Shown here: positions 1 through 13,600 of the stretch, piece after piece
How positions within the stretch are numbered: the first letter of the stretch is position 1
How the letters are laid out: each line of letters begins with the position of its first letter
Assembly (NCBI GenBank): GCA_015143295.1
Contig: CM026557.1
Coordinates: 26,693,760 to 26,757,759, forward strand
Direction of reading: 5' to 3'
From: Tetracentron sinense
Lineage: Eukaryota > Streptophyta > Magnoliopsida > Trochodendrales > Trochodendraceae
DNA: 64,000 nt
The notes under the pieces: generated by a model
The model's input: the letters and a program-made list of their open reading frames with translations, nothing else
What the model was told of the DNA's origin: nothing
Database searches by the model: none
Position numbers and translations under genes: made by a program

Positions 1-92
1 AAAAAACCTTTGTTATACATTACCAACTCTGATTTAAGCAAGTTTTCTCACAAATTTGGCTCAAGTGGAGATAAGTTACATTTTTGTCCTTG

Positions 93-412
93 AGGATCCA
101 TTCTTTTGGTGGAACTTTTAAAGTCTAGAACTTTCATTGTTTCACGCCTAATTTTACTTAATTTCTAGAACTACATTATTCCATAGAGTGCAAAAGTTCT
201 ACAAATATGGAACTTTCAAGTTCCACCAAAAATTTTGGATTTTTTAAGTTCCATATATGTGAAATTTCTAATTAAATTGAACCCAATAAATCTGAGATAC
301 CATTGTTAAAAGAGTTAGAAACCCTCTCCACTCTCCTCCCAAACTCTTTGCTTCTCGTTCCAAAATATTAATGTTCTAGAATTTTAAAAGTTCCACCAAA
401 AGAACGGAGCCT
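93..412. mobile_element. MITE with about 31-bp terminal inverted repeats
   Basis: The two ends are near-perfect inverted repeats: TTCTTTTGGTGGAAC at 101-115 is mirrored by GTTCCACCAAAAGAA near 390-404, and the match continues through TTTTAAA and CTAGAAC, and outward to AGGATCC / GGAGCCT. The interior is AT-rich and non-coding, with another copy of the AAGTTCCACCAAAA motif in the middle. I could not find a convincing target-site duplication, so the superfamily is open. Confidence 0.6.
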
Positions 413-924
413 AAGTATTTTGGGTTTTGTATCTTCGCTTTGACCTCTCATATTTTATTTAACACAACACTATTTAGAAGTGTAAAAAGACTTCTAATAT
501 TTCCAAACTCTTGACTTCTTTATATATATTTGAGCACCTTGAAGACGGTTTCTAACTTCTTCATTCTAAACTCATGAAGTGTTGATCCCTAAGCCTCTAA
601 TACAATCTAAAAAGACTTTTTGGTTAGATTTAGATAGGAAGATATAGAAACATAACATCTTGAATAAATTCATAAGTATTCCCTGGATACCTGAGAAACC
701 CAAACCTAAAAGGGAGAATTCAACAACTGGAAAATGTGACCTACCGGCCATCTGTAACCTAGTAAAAAGCAACCTTAACTAACTTGAATAAAAAAAAAGT
801 AGCTTACTAATATTACGAGATTCAACCTACATCCTTTATAGTACTTTTCATATTTGTTTTATTTTTGCTTTGACCTCTCATATATGTTTTTGTGTAGCCA
901 TTTTGTCCTTTATGTTATATGTTT
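413..924. other. AT-rich sequence, nothing recognised
   Basis: No gene or element end was recognised here. A 15-base string, GCTTTGACCTCTCAT, occurs at about 438 and again at about 867, hinting at a small duplication. It lies downstream of the last visible ZIFL exon, so it could be a long intron of that gene. Confidence 0.4.
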
Positions 925-962
925 TTTCTTCTTGGAAGTTTGAATGGTCTACTTGGCCCAAT
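925..962 (+). pseudogene. Inverted 38-bp copy of ZIFL exon 5
   Basis: These 38 bases on the plus strand are identical to the 3' part of ZIFL exon 5 as read on the minus strand (2096-2133), which encodes the end of a membrane segment (FLLGSLNGLLGP). Flanking bases differ on both sides, and the exon's last four bases and its splice donor are not included. It lies inside the likely gene span but in reverse orientation, so the nascent transcript contains both a sequence and its complement. Confidence 0.7.
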
Positions 963-1689
963 CTATCTGATATCTCCACCCTTCTTTGTGTGTGTTGGTG
1001 CAGGGGGTTGATGGGTGAAACACCTTGCATACTTGAGGGCCCAAGAGTGGCCCCATCCATGAAACCATTAACTGAGTGCATCTGTATGAGAGACATCCTG
1101 CTCAAAAAATGTTGCCACACAGCCAATTGGCCAGGCCAGGTCTCACGTGGAGTTACTGATCCTTGTTTTTCTTTAACATTTTGCAATTCTTCATTAATCT
1201 TTATAACTAATTATTATTGTTCTAGCACCTTATAGACCATTCTCTAATATCTTCTTCTTCTTCCAATTTTCTTCAAGTCAAATCCACATTGTCATTCGGA
1301 CTTTTGGTTTCACTTTTGATTTTAACAGTCCCCAAGAGTGCTTCTGCAAGCTTTTGATGGGCTGATTTTCGTATCCTGGAAGTTAATTGCCAGAACACGT
1401 TAGCACTGACAGTTTCGACCAGAAAGGAGGAATATTCACCTCGAGGGCATGGTGTCCAATGCATGCCTAGATTCCAACTTACTTATAAGTTCCTAAGTCC
1501 TTTTATTTTTGAGAATCTAATTGTTTGGTAAGCATCTAGAGTGGATTTCTTGCTGCTGAGGCAAAGAAATAAGTATTGTTAATGTCAGTGACACATCTAG
1601 GACCTATATATTTTTCTACATTTCGAAGATGTAGTTTATCACTTCTGGAGGCACTATTCTTGGCATAATAAGAAGAAGAAGAAGAGTAC
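963..1689. other. Putative ZIFL intron 7 or disrupted 3' region
   Basis: After exon 7 ends with a good donor at 1689, the next expected ZIFL exon (family motif around PAEKYP...FPYFLPCL) was looked for on the minus strand and not found. Acceptor-like TTTGCCTCAG occurs near 1560, but what follows does not read as the family sequence. The stretch 1000-1160 has unusually balanced base composition yet gives no recognisable protein. Confidence 0.4.
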
Positions 1690-4600
1690 CTGTGCAAGGA
1701 AGCCACCAAGAGCTGGACCAATGATTAAACCTATGCCCCAGGATGTACTAACCTGAAATGAATTATTCGCAATATATTGTTCATTCTGAATTCTCATAAT
1801 CACTGGTAAATGTAGGAAGAAAGAAACTTTCTTACAATTGACAGTCCCAAAGCATGATATTCATCACGGCAAACTTCAGTAACATATGCCTGGTCAAACA
1901 GGGAAGTTTAAAATGTGTAGGAAAAATGAAGTCGAACAACAGAAGCAGCAGCAGAAAAAACCACCTAAATCATTATCCGTAGTGCTCAGAAGAAAAACAT
2001 CTAAATCATTATCCATAGTGCATGAGCATATACACAGAAGCTTCAACTTAGTTCTTGTGAAGAACTCAAATATACAATACTAGGGGCATACCTTTATTGG
2101 GCCAAGTAGACCATTCAAACTTCCAAGAAGAAATCTCATTGAAACTGCCATCCAAAAGTTTGTACTGAGGCCAAAGAGAGTGTTGAAAATAACCCTGAGA
2201 CCAATTATCAACCAAAGCCCGGTGATTAAATAATTGACATGGGATAAAATTGACTGTCATAAGATAGTTAACTTCAATTCTGAAAAACTCAGAACACAAT
2301 TCGTTAGCAAAAACAAATGTTCAGCAGTACTAACACTGTAATAACGCCTATTAATATAACAGGTTTTCGACCATATCGATCAGCTACTATCCCCCAGAAA
2401 ACAGAAGTCAAAGCTCTTCCAAACATAAATGAAGATCCTTTAAAGAAATAAAAGGTACTATTAGCACTGCATTGTAAAGAGCTTAAACGAGATAATTATT
2501 GAAATTATGTAAATATACCATCAATAAAGTTTATATATATAGAAAATACGCTCACCCACATAACCTGCATAGTAGCCAATATCTTCCTCCCTACTAGCAA
2601 CATGGAAGTCTCTTATCTGCAAAATAATTAAAACTTAAGGGCCTTGCAGAAATAACCGGCACAGGTTTTACATGAATATGGACAAATTAACAGTAAGTCC
2701 AAACTCCAAAGTAATTGCATGAGATAATCTAGAATGCACAGTTTCACAACCTTTATACAAATAGGCTCTTAGAATGTAACCCAACTACCAATATGATGTA
2801 TTAGATTATGAGAAACTCTCATCTCATAACTATGTTTCCACACAGAAAAAAATATAATATAAACATTCTTCTTTTAACATTAATCACTGGTAAACCAACA
2901 TGCCCTCCTAGATAATATTTATATTTCCCAATTAGCATTTCTCAAATCAGAATAGTTAGTATAACCAATGTAGTAAAATGAGGTGTTTCCGTATTTCATC
3001 TCTGATAGTTCCATGTATTTTTTTTTAATTTTTTTTACAAGCATGGAAACTAAACTTTTCACCTTTGAAAGTTACACAATGGGCGATGCTGGTTAGGACA
3101 GTATTGGAGGTCATGAGGGATGTTTAGGCGTATGATTTTGAAAGATTCCTCAGATCATCTGCCAACTTCCACCATTTTCTTTTCGCACCTTCTGGGAAAG
3201 TCACCCAACAGCGGCGATATCCTGATAAGAGAAAGACGGATAGCCTAATGAAGGAGCCATAAGAATTTGAGGTTCTTTTCAATAACATGGATGATTACTT
3301 ACATCAGAGCTATTGCATGGAATACTCTGTTTTTTTTTTCCTGAATGCTTTCCCAGATAAATTTCAAAATCCATCAAAAGCCCATTTTCTCTACCCAGAT
3401 TTCAACCGAAAAATCTCTTCCCCTCTCAATGAGTTTGAACTCCAATCCCCATCTGTCATTCTCTTCGATGAAGTCAAAAGATTTTGATCGTATAACAAAT
3501 ATTTTCCGTCAAAACCCCATGATGATGTCTTCTAACCCCTCAAATTCATCAGTTTAGAAGATGAGTCAGAAAGAGATGAACCAGAGACTTCAACAGTTGG
3601 AAGCCAATTCCAGCTCGCTTCATTGAATTGTGCAAGCTAATGAGTATACTTCAGCCCTCAAAGAGGGAATTGTTGGGAACCTTGGGGCCAAGGGCAAAGC
3701 AATCTGAGGATCCACAGAAAATGAAGTCCTAGCATATTCAACCCATTTCTTTGACTGAATCCTTGAACTTTAAATAGTGTTTGTTAGCAATTTATGTTTT
3801 ATGTATTTCATATTAATTTATAATCAAGAAGCTTGTATTTTTGTGAGATCTAGTGTTTTATATGTAATATGCCTTTTAGTCTGCTTATATTCTACCAGTA
3901 TTCTTATTTGACACTTTGTAGTTATCTGTGCATACTTTTTAGGATGTCAACATGAGGGAGGAAACTTGACATCAAGTGGTAGCAAGGGTAGACATTCTAA
4001 GGCAGTAAGCAGAAAGTATTTCAGTAATTACTGCAAGCAAATTATACAGAGCGGCAGAGTGACTGGCCTAACCTAGCGCATTGATGAGGATTATTGAAAT
4101 GTTATGGATTGCCTCGACGTCTCATATTAGACTAGACAACCATGTAAATCATTTAACTAGAAAAAGGCATCGTGATGTTGCTGGGACATCTATTACTGAT
4201 GTTGGGACATCCGCTGCTAGTGCTGGGACGTAGGAAAAGAGTGGAGAGACCTTCTGGGCATGTAGTGCCACAAGAAGTAAGAGCAGATTCAGTAATACTT
4301 CTAGATCAAAATGAGAAAGATCTTAAGGATGTTGCTGACTGTCAAAAAGCTTTGAGGCTAAGTATGGAAATTTACTAGATGGAGGAAGAAGTCCTGCATT
4401 AGGAAGCTGGGCAAACGGAGTTCATCACCTTAGATGAGGAAGATCCCTTATTAGACGAAGATGAAGATTTCCCCTTGTATAGACCAGGCAGATAGCATTT
4501 GTGACTTTTTTTACAATACTTTATGTAAAGACCTAAATTTTCAATTATCGATATTCGTGTCATTTCTGTGAAGTGCATTGTTAAACATGTCATAAATTAA

Positions 4601-7600
4601 TGCATTGAGTGTTTCTATGTTAATTAATATCTTGTAGCATGATTAAAGTGGTTAAATAAAGAAAACCAGTGGAAAAACAAGCAAAAACATCGAAGTGACC
4701 CACTGGTTGAACAGTGTCCACGCACTAAGACAAAAAAAATGTATGGGAGTTTTTGACAGAGAGTGAATCACCCACCAGTCGAACCATGAAGCACACTGGT
4801 CGACCGACGTGTGCAGAAAGTTACTAAAAGTGCAATTTTCCAAGAATTCTAAAAGAGTTAGGACTCTAAACCTTATAAATAGACCCCTACTGTGGGTTTA
4901 GGATTTCACAAACATTCTAAGAGTTTTAAAGATCCAAAAAGAGGGAAACCTAGGGTTTTGTATAGGCTTTTTCTTGGAGAAGAAGAGAGGCCTTGGAAAC
5001 CAAGATCAACACCATTCCCAAGCTTGAGATCGTAAAGAAGCGATCAAGAAATGTAGATATAACTTCTCTAGTCAATGATTTCATGATTCATTAATGTCAA
5101 TTAAGAATAAGGATTAAGATCAAAAGTAAGATAAGAACAAGCATGAATGTCTATGTAGATATCTTCTCCTATATGGTTATTATCATGATTATTAATGTAG
5201 GATGAGAGTTAAGATTATGATTCGAATGTATGTATGATTGATTATGGAGGAAGGGATGTATTCTGAAGTTTTGTATGATTAAATATGGAGGAAGGGATCT
5301 ATTCCGGGGTTTTGATTGAATGATACAGGGTTTTGATTGAAGATTATGAAGTTCTGTGCAATTAGGGATTTTAGGTCAATTGTCTCTATGGATTTGTATG
5401 TGAAATTGATATATGATGAATGATCTATGATTCCATGATGTTATATTAAGAACCATGATTATGTATGTTACCCTATGAATCACAACATGTAAATCATACT
5501 TCAGCCCTCAAAGAGGGAATTGTTGGGAACCTTGGGGCCAAGGGCAAAGCAATTTGAGGATCCACACAAAATGAAGTCCTAGAATATTCAACCCATTTCT
5601 CTGACTGAATCCTTGCATTGATGTATGATTTACATGTTGTGATTTATTTTCAGGTAAAAGAGACACCTGAGTATTTTATCATAGTGGTATGGACGCTATG
5701 ATGGGATTCGGATGGCCCTTGACTAATAATTTAAGGTGCAATTTAACTGAGAGATCATCACTTTTCACTCACGATTATGCTGAGCACACAAGTAAGATAA
5801 AACCATGAAAATAAGTAAGCCTCAAGAAAGTATGTATGTAAGATTGCATGTTTGAGTTTTGCGATGCTCAAGTACCATCAGTCTAAGATCATAAGGGTAT
5901 GAGTACCTAAGTAAGTGAATCATAAGGAAGTATGTGCGCACTGGAAAGTGCTAAGGTTGGTACCTCAGTAAGAATTATATATTTTAGCCTCTTCACATAT
6001 ATGGTGAAGACTGAAGAGTTATTTTAAGTTATTACCCAATGTATGTATGTTGATGATGTTCACAATGAAGGTAAGATAAGGACTCAAGAAACATAAGTAA
6101 GAGAAACAAGATAAGAAAGATAAGACGTTTCCGCACTCTGATTTATGTATGTATGCCATGCTAAGTTAAGCCATGTTAAGTTAAGCCATGATAAATATGT
6201 TATGTTAATGTTTTGTGATATTGTTAGCTAGGATTTTATGTCTACTGAGTCGCATGAGATCAGCCGATATGTTTTGTGTCGGCAGGTTTAGAATTCGAGG
6301 ATGCAGCTAAACCTTGGTAGGAGGAGTACATTGAAGAGCAAGAATGTGACAACATAGAGGTAAAGGATTTGGATCAATTTCCATATTACTGAACTCCTAG
6401 TTTTATTTGATTTTGATTTTGTAAAGTGTTGTAATTAGATTTCATTATGGATGACATTTAGATTTACTTTAGATGCATATGGATTTAAGCTTAGGTTATT
6501 GATTAGATATTTCAATTGATGATTCAGAGTTCCAAGTTCAGTTGAATTTATATTGTGATATGAAACTGATGCCATTTTAACTAAAGAAATTTTGAGTTCT
6601 CATTTAGTATGCCTTACATGTTTTTAAGATAAGCAGTGTCACAGACCAAAGTTCCATTTTAGCCTATATGGGATTTTGGGGAGGGACACTTTAAGTATCT
6701 TTGAAAACTAATGACTTTTTTGTTACTTTGTTTATGTAAGGTTGCATATTTATGTAATTTGTTGGTCGCTTATGTCCATCACATGTATGTGTTATATATA
6801 ATTTATCAAACAACCAGCAATCGTGCATGGATATAGTATTTGTATATGTAACTTGTCTTGTGAATATGTGAATGGTTATATTGGTACTTGTCAATTGTCA
6901 TATAGGCACCCCAGTGCCCATTCCATTATCTTTGTTGCACCTGCTCCTGCTGCCTCTCCTTCATCTACCGCACACTCTTCAAATGGTAGTGTCTTCTCTC
7001 GTGATGAGATGGAGCATATCGGCCACATGGCTCAGTTAAAGCCCTCATCTACACCCTTTACATCCACCTTTGCCCACATAGGTACTTCTGCCTCAGTTCT
7101 CAGTGCCTCCGTCTCACCACCCAGTCACTCCTAGATTATTGATTCAAGTGTATCCGACCATATGACTGGGATATCTTCCCTTTTTAGGCCACACCTTATC
7201 TATTCAAGTAGAGATAAGATTCAGACTACCGATGGCACTTATGAGGAGCTGCTACAGTGGCATCGTCGTCTTGGTCATCCATCTTTTTTGTTATTTAAGC
7301 GTTTATTTGCCCATTTATTTATTTCCAGTTTTGTTAATTCTTTTAAGTGTGAGTCCCGTGGGTTGGCTAAACATTGTAGAACTTCTTACCCTTCTCGTGA
7401 GAATAAAAGTGACTCTTTTTTATGTAGTTCATTTTGATGTATGGGGTCCTTCCTCAGTCCCCATTGTTTGGTTTTCGCTCTTTTGTTAGCTTTGTGGATA
7501 TTTTCACGTACTACCTGTGTTTACCTTCTTAAATCTAAAAGTGAGGTCTGCTCAGTTTTTAAATCCTTTCATGTCATGATTATTACTCAATTTGATGTGT

Positions 7601-10600
7601 AAACTTAAGATTCTTAGATTTGATAATGGGGGGAATATATGTTTGGGGCTCTTACCTCTTATTTTGATAGGCATGGCATTATTCCGGTACTCAGCAAAAT
7701 GGTGTGGCTGAGCGAAAAACTGTCGCTTGCTGGAAGTGACTAGGACTCTAATGTTTACCATGAATGTTTCGCAAGTCTTATGGTCTCATGCTCTTTTAAG
7801 CTTTAACCCATGTAACAATAAAAAATGTCATGTTTTCAAAAATTCGTGCATTTTTGGGTTGTCGAATTATTCGCGAATTATTCGAGAATTTTCTAAATTA
7901 TTCCCAATTTTTTCCGAACTTGACCCCTGTTGAATTATTCCCAAACCCCGACTTTGTCATTATGCTTTTAACTATAGTGTCTCTAATCAATCGCATGTTA
8001 GCTCATATTTTGGATTTCCAAATCCCCATTCGAGTGCTATCCCCATCTCTATGTTTCTTTCCCATTCCTCCCAAAGTGATTGGGTGCGTTTGCTTCGTTC
8101 ATATCACTCGTCATAACCGTACGAAGCTTGATCCTCAGGCTCTCAAGTTTGAGTTAATTAGGCCAGATTCGAGTCAAAAAAGCTACAAATGTTATCATCC
8201 TTCTTTCGTCGGGTATTTGTGTTAATGTATGTGACATTCTTTGAGCCAATTTCCTTTTATTCAGACAAGAAGCCCCATCTTCAAGGAGCGAGTAGCGGTG
8301 AAGAGAAGCCTTCTAAATTTACTCTACCAGTTCCAGCTCATTGCCTCCTAATAGTGATAGCCAGGGAAAAATTGTTCATACTTTGCAGGTATATGAAAGA
8401 AGGAAGAAATGCATAAAAGAAGACCCCCATTCTCCTTCTAAGAAACTTTCTCTGATCCATCAGTCAGAGGTAATGTCCCTCATTGTAGTCCTGAGTTAAT
8501 TGAGGATTTTTCCCTTCCTATTGCTCTAAGGGTATTTTTTATTGTGTTCATCCTATCTCTAACTTTATCTCATATTTTGTATTATCTCCTTCGTATCACA
8601 CCTTTATTTTTTGTGTTTATTCCTCGCAGTGTGACAAACGCTCTATCTCAGCCAAAATGACAAGAGACAATAGAAGAGGAAATACGGACTCTTGAAAAGA
8701 GTGGCACTTGAGATGTTATTGAGATTCGTAGAGGGGAAATTTCAGTGGGATGCAAGTGGGTCTTCATCATGAAGCACCTTTACGATGGCTCAGTTAATAG
8801 GTAAAAAGCAAGGCTTGTTGCCAAGGGATACACCAGACCTATGGTATAGATTACCAAGAGACCTTCACCCCGTATCCAAGATGAACTCTATAAGAGTATT
8901 GTTTTCCCTTGCTGTCAACCAAGATTGACACATATTCCAGTTTGATGCATAGTTCAAATTTTTGATACATATCGGCCGATATGGGCCAATACGTATCTTA
9001 TTTGGAGCTACCCAGTACACTAGTACACTGAAAAAAAATTCCCTCATATCAGCCCGTTTCGGGCGGATCAAGCTAATACGAGCCCGATACAAAAGATATT
9101 TCAGTTAAGTTTTTTTCTCTCCTTTTATTTACATTAGGATCCATAGTACAAACCTGATACACAACTTATTTACATAAAATATTATGTAAGTGAATAATTT
9201 TAAATTAATTTTACTTTTATTTACTTAAAATATTTATATGTAAAGAATGTTATACTCCCCATTTGAATTCAATAAAAATTATCCTACGCCAAATTCCTGA
9301 ATAATAAAAAGTTAACTTTTCAGTTTAAGAACAAAACCCTCTTTTTAGCTCCTTTTAGGGATTATATCAAAATTTCAAATTCAAATGGTAAGGTATTTCT
9401 TAAATACAAATATTTCATAAATTTATCAAAAAATTACCAAAATGCACAATTCCGGCAAAAAAAGTCTCATATTTTAGTTTTCAAAAATATTTACATCTAT
9501 AAGGTCAAAAAGTCAACTAACAGTATAACAATTTAGCATAAAGTGACTTGCATTCAAGTTTATAATTTATGATTGTAATTTAGTACATTCTTATTTAACT
9601 CATAAATTGTAGGGTTTTTAATATCTAGATTATTCCTATACTTGGCTAAGTGACTAAGGTTTGTATTTTCATACTTATTTATCAGCACACACATCTTTTT
9701 AAATTTATAAAATTATTAACTCTTATATGTATAGTTATAAACATAGTTGGAGACCTTCATTTAGTTTGTTTTTAGCTTGTATTTTCATTTAAAGAGTTTT
9801 TATTATTTATGCAAGGTATCCAAGTTTTTTCTTGCATATCCAAACATTTTTTAGCATATCCTGATTTTTTTATGTCGTATTCATCTGATACAGTCCGATA
9901 CACCACTACGTATCTTGTTTTGAACTCCTAATACTGATATTTTGAACCATGGTTTGATGTGAAGAATGCCTTCCTACATGGTGACTTGGAAGAATAGGTG
10001 TAGACAACGTCTTCTCCTAGCTTTAGAGTTTTTTAGTCAAGAGGAGAGTGTGCAAGCTAAGGAAGACATTATATGTCCTAAAGCAATCTCCTAGAGCCTT
10101 GTTTGAGGAATGTTCCACTAGCATATTGAAAAATGGCTACAAGCAAACCACACCATATTTAAAAAGCATTCCCACTAGAAAGTTACAATCCTTATTGTGT
10201 ATGCAGATGACATTATGGTGATCGGGGATGACTATTATGAAATGGGAAAGCTGAAGAGTAAGTTGGCAGCAGAATTTGAGATCAAGGATTTGGGTCATCT
10301 AAAGTGCTTCCTAGGGATGGAAGTTGGCAGATCAAAGAAATGTATCTCTGTCTCTCTAAGAAATTATGTGTTTGACTTACTTGAGGAGATCGGGATGATA
10401 TGGTGTAAACATAGTGACACTCCTATTGATGTGAACCACAAGCTCAGTGAAGACTATAGGGAACATCTTTCAAATTCAAGAAGGTACCAGAGACTTGTAG
10501 GGTGCTTAATGTACCTCTCTTTGACTAAGCCAGACATTTGCAATGTCGTCAGTTGTTAGCCAGTTTATGCATGCACCAACCTCAGGACATTTGGAGGCAG

Positions 10601-13600
10601 TGTTAGGATACTCATGTATCTCAAGTCCACCCCTGGGAAAGGATTGATGTATGCTAGTCATGCTGATTTGCGGGTAGAAGCCTTTACAAATGGAGACTTG
10701 GCAGACTCTGTTATAAATAGGTGCTCCACATCTAGGAATTGTTCCTTTGTGGGTGGCAATCTTGTGACATGGAGGAATAAGAAGCAACCAGTGGTAGCCA
10801 GGTCTAGTACAAAAATAGAGTTTAGAGCTATAACATATGAGGTATGTGAACTCCTGTGGCTTCAATTACTACTTTTGGAGATTGGGGTTCCTGCTCAAGG
10901 ACACCTGAGTCTATATTGTGACAACAAGGCGACATTCAGAATGGTTCATAATCTTATACAACTTGATTGCACGAAACATATTGAAGATCGTCACTTTATC
11001 AAGGGGAAGCTGAGGTGGGCCGACATTTGCACTCCTTACGTGAAGTCGGGGATCAACTAGCAGATGTTTTGACCAAAGGACTGGAATTCATCAGTATCAT
11101 TCGCAATTTGGGCATGAGAGATATTTATGCACCAACTTGAGGGGGAGCATTGAATACTGTTTGACCTTTTGTACCTTTATAGTATAGTAGACCTTTGGGT
11201 ATTAATATGATAAAGTGTATATAACAATGACATACTTGCAAAATTTAGTTCTAGAGGTTAAGCATATAACCTAATGAATGAGAGAGAAGAAACAAGCTTT
11301 TTATTCTTTCTTTTCTTCTCCTTCTTCCTTCTTTCAAACCCTAAACCAAACTAATCAAGTCAACTGTTGACTTGTTTTCTTTGTATACATATTCCATTCT
11401 TCTCAGTGGTGCTCATAAAGCTTTTTCGCCAACACGAGAGGTCTTAGGCAACGGATTATAGGGTGGATTATAAGGTTTAGGGTGGACAACTACTTCCCCA
11501 TCCATAGTAATTTTATGATGAACCTATCAATTTTTTTGGACACTTCTACTGTTTGGTTGGCCAATCTTCTTCTCATTCTTCATTGTCTAAGTTGGCATTA
11601 CTTTGAAGAAAAGCCAAGTGACAGGCATTGGTAAAAAGGAAGATGATATGTTTAAGCCTTTAAGGAGTGTGAAAGATGATTAAGTTCTTTAGTGGGAGGC
11701 ACTCAATTTCACAATCGGTGCTCCTTCAAGTTTAAGGTCTCAGTCCAAGTATTTGGGACTGTGTAAATTTGAGATTTAAGAAGAGATAGGCCAAGGTGAG
11801 CAGGAGAAAAAAGTTTCTATTATTTTGGGAGAGGTAATGCTTATTAGAAGTACCCAGCAAGCCTTTTGATATATTACATATCTCTTTTCAAACTGACCTC
11901 GGTTGCTAATTGTTTGGAGAATTCAAAGGTACTCTTCATGGAATCGAAGAGGAAGCAAGAAGCGTTATCATTCAGTGAATTGGAATATGTGACATGTCCT
12001 AAGAATCTTTGGGTTGTAGAAATCTGTAGATTGCTTTTGATTAACAAAACTCTTTTAGGTAAGTGTCTTTTGGAGAGTTAGGAGGTAGAACGGCACCCTT
12101 TGGAGTATATATATATATATTATACTTCTTCTATTGGAGTGGTGTGTACTGTAATCTGAAAAGTTATAAAACTGGGGTTGGATTCAAAGTGAGAGGAAGT
12201 GATAGAATACGATTTTGAGAAGATAAGTGGTTGTGTGAGGAAGCATTGTGGCTTATACATTTTTTTTTTGGTTGTCATTGTGGCTTATACTTGGGACTAT
12301 ATAGGTTGATTCCTATTAAGAAGTCGATGATAACAGAGAAGAGATAGAATGTGGAATATTGGCTTTAGAATAAGAAGATTATACAAAGGAAATTATAAAA
12401 ATGGGTAATCCTCTTTTCTCGATTAAAGAAATGCTCATTCACTCGGTTGGAGACCTTAGTAGGGTGTTGAAAGGCAATTCAAAAGATGCTTCCCTAGTGG
12501 TCATTCAATAATATTCTATTCAGTTTTCTCAAAGATACATTCCACTTAAAAAGATTCATACATAGGCTCAAGCATGGTTGGTACTGTCAGACGAAACTTT
12601 TACCATGGATTGCCTTATTAATAAAAGGAAATTAAGCCTCACCTTGTGTGTTTGCAGGGAAAAAGATAGATTGTGAATCAGCTGTAAATTTGCACTACAA
12701 ATTTTCTAGACTGGAAATTCTTTGTTTCCTCTTGTAGTGTGAGCTAAGTTTTCCAGAAGGAGAATTTGGACTTCTATTTTTCATTTTTCACTTTTAATTT
12801 TTCATTTTTTAATGGGAAAGCTCTATATGGTCCCTTGGTCAAGGAAGTAAAGACTTTTGAAAATTCTTCCTTACATTTAGTGTGGGGTACTTGGTAAGAA
12901 ACAATGGGAGAATTTTTGTATGGTCATATGCTATGTAACGATGACAATCATTCCGATTAGTTTGCGAGATCTAGTGTAAATAGAATTGTTTTGTACTTTG
13001 GAAATGCTTCCCCTGTTTTCTTTTAATTAATTTCATTCCTAGTAATAAAAAAATACATTTTAAAAAAATCGATTATTTTTGTTAAGCAACATTCGCTAGA
13101 GCCCAAATTCAGGTTCTCATCAAGCTCATTTTAGCAAATAAAACTTCATAGTGACTCTATCAAATCTGGCAAACACAGCTCATATGGACTCCAGTAATAC
13201 TGTAAGATAGTATTGTTTTAGTTATATGAACTGCAATTTTGAAAAGCCTGAGGATAGGAGATATCAATGTACAAATATATATATATATAAATTAAAAGCT
13301 CCTCTTTCTGTTTTATATTGAGAACCATCTGGCAGAAAATAATTTAAGTGAAGCTCCAGTTTGTAATATACATACCATGAAATATAGGAATGGAAAAAGA
13401 GATGATATTGGCAAAGCTGAAAAGGGTAAACCATAAAAGAGAGATATTAGGGTGCAATTATACAAAATAAATTTTTATAGCTAACAAAGGGACTACCATT
13501 GCTCTTACGGGTCGTGTTGAGCATTTAAGAAAGAAAAAAAAAACAGAGATATTAGTGAACATTAATATGGCATGGTCTAAAATGACATGGTTAAGATATG

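Noticed and set aside
4172-4500. Acidic frame as a small host gene in ZIFL intron 2
   Set aside because: Short frames in conflicting phases with a simple tandem pattern; no start context or homologous motif.
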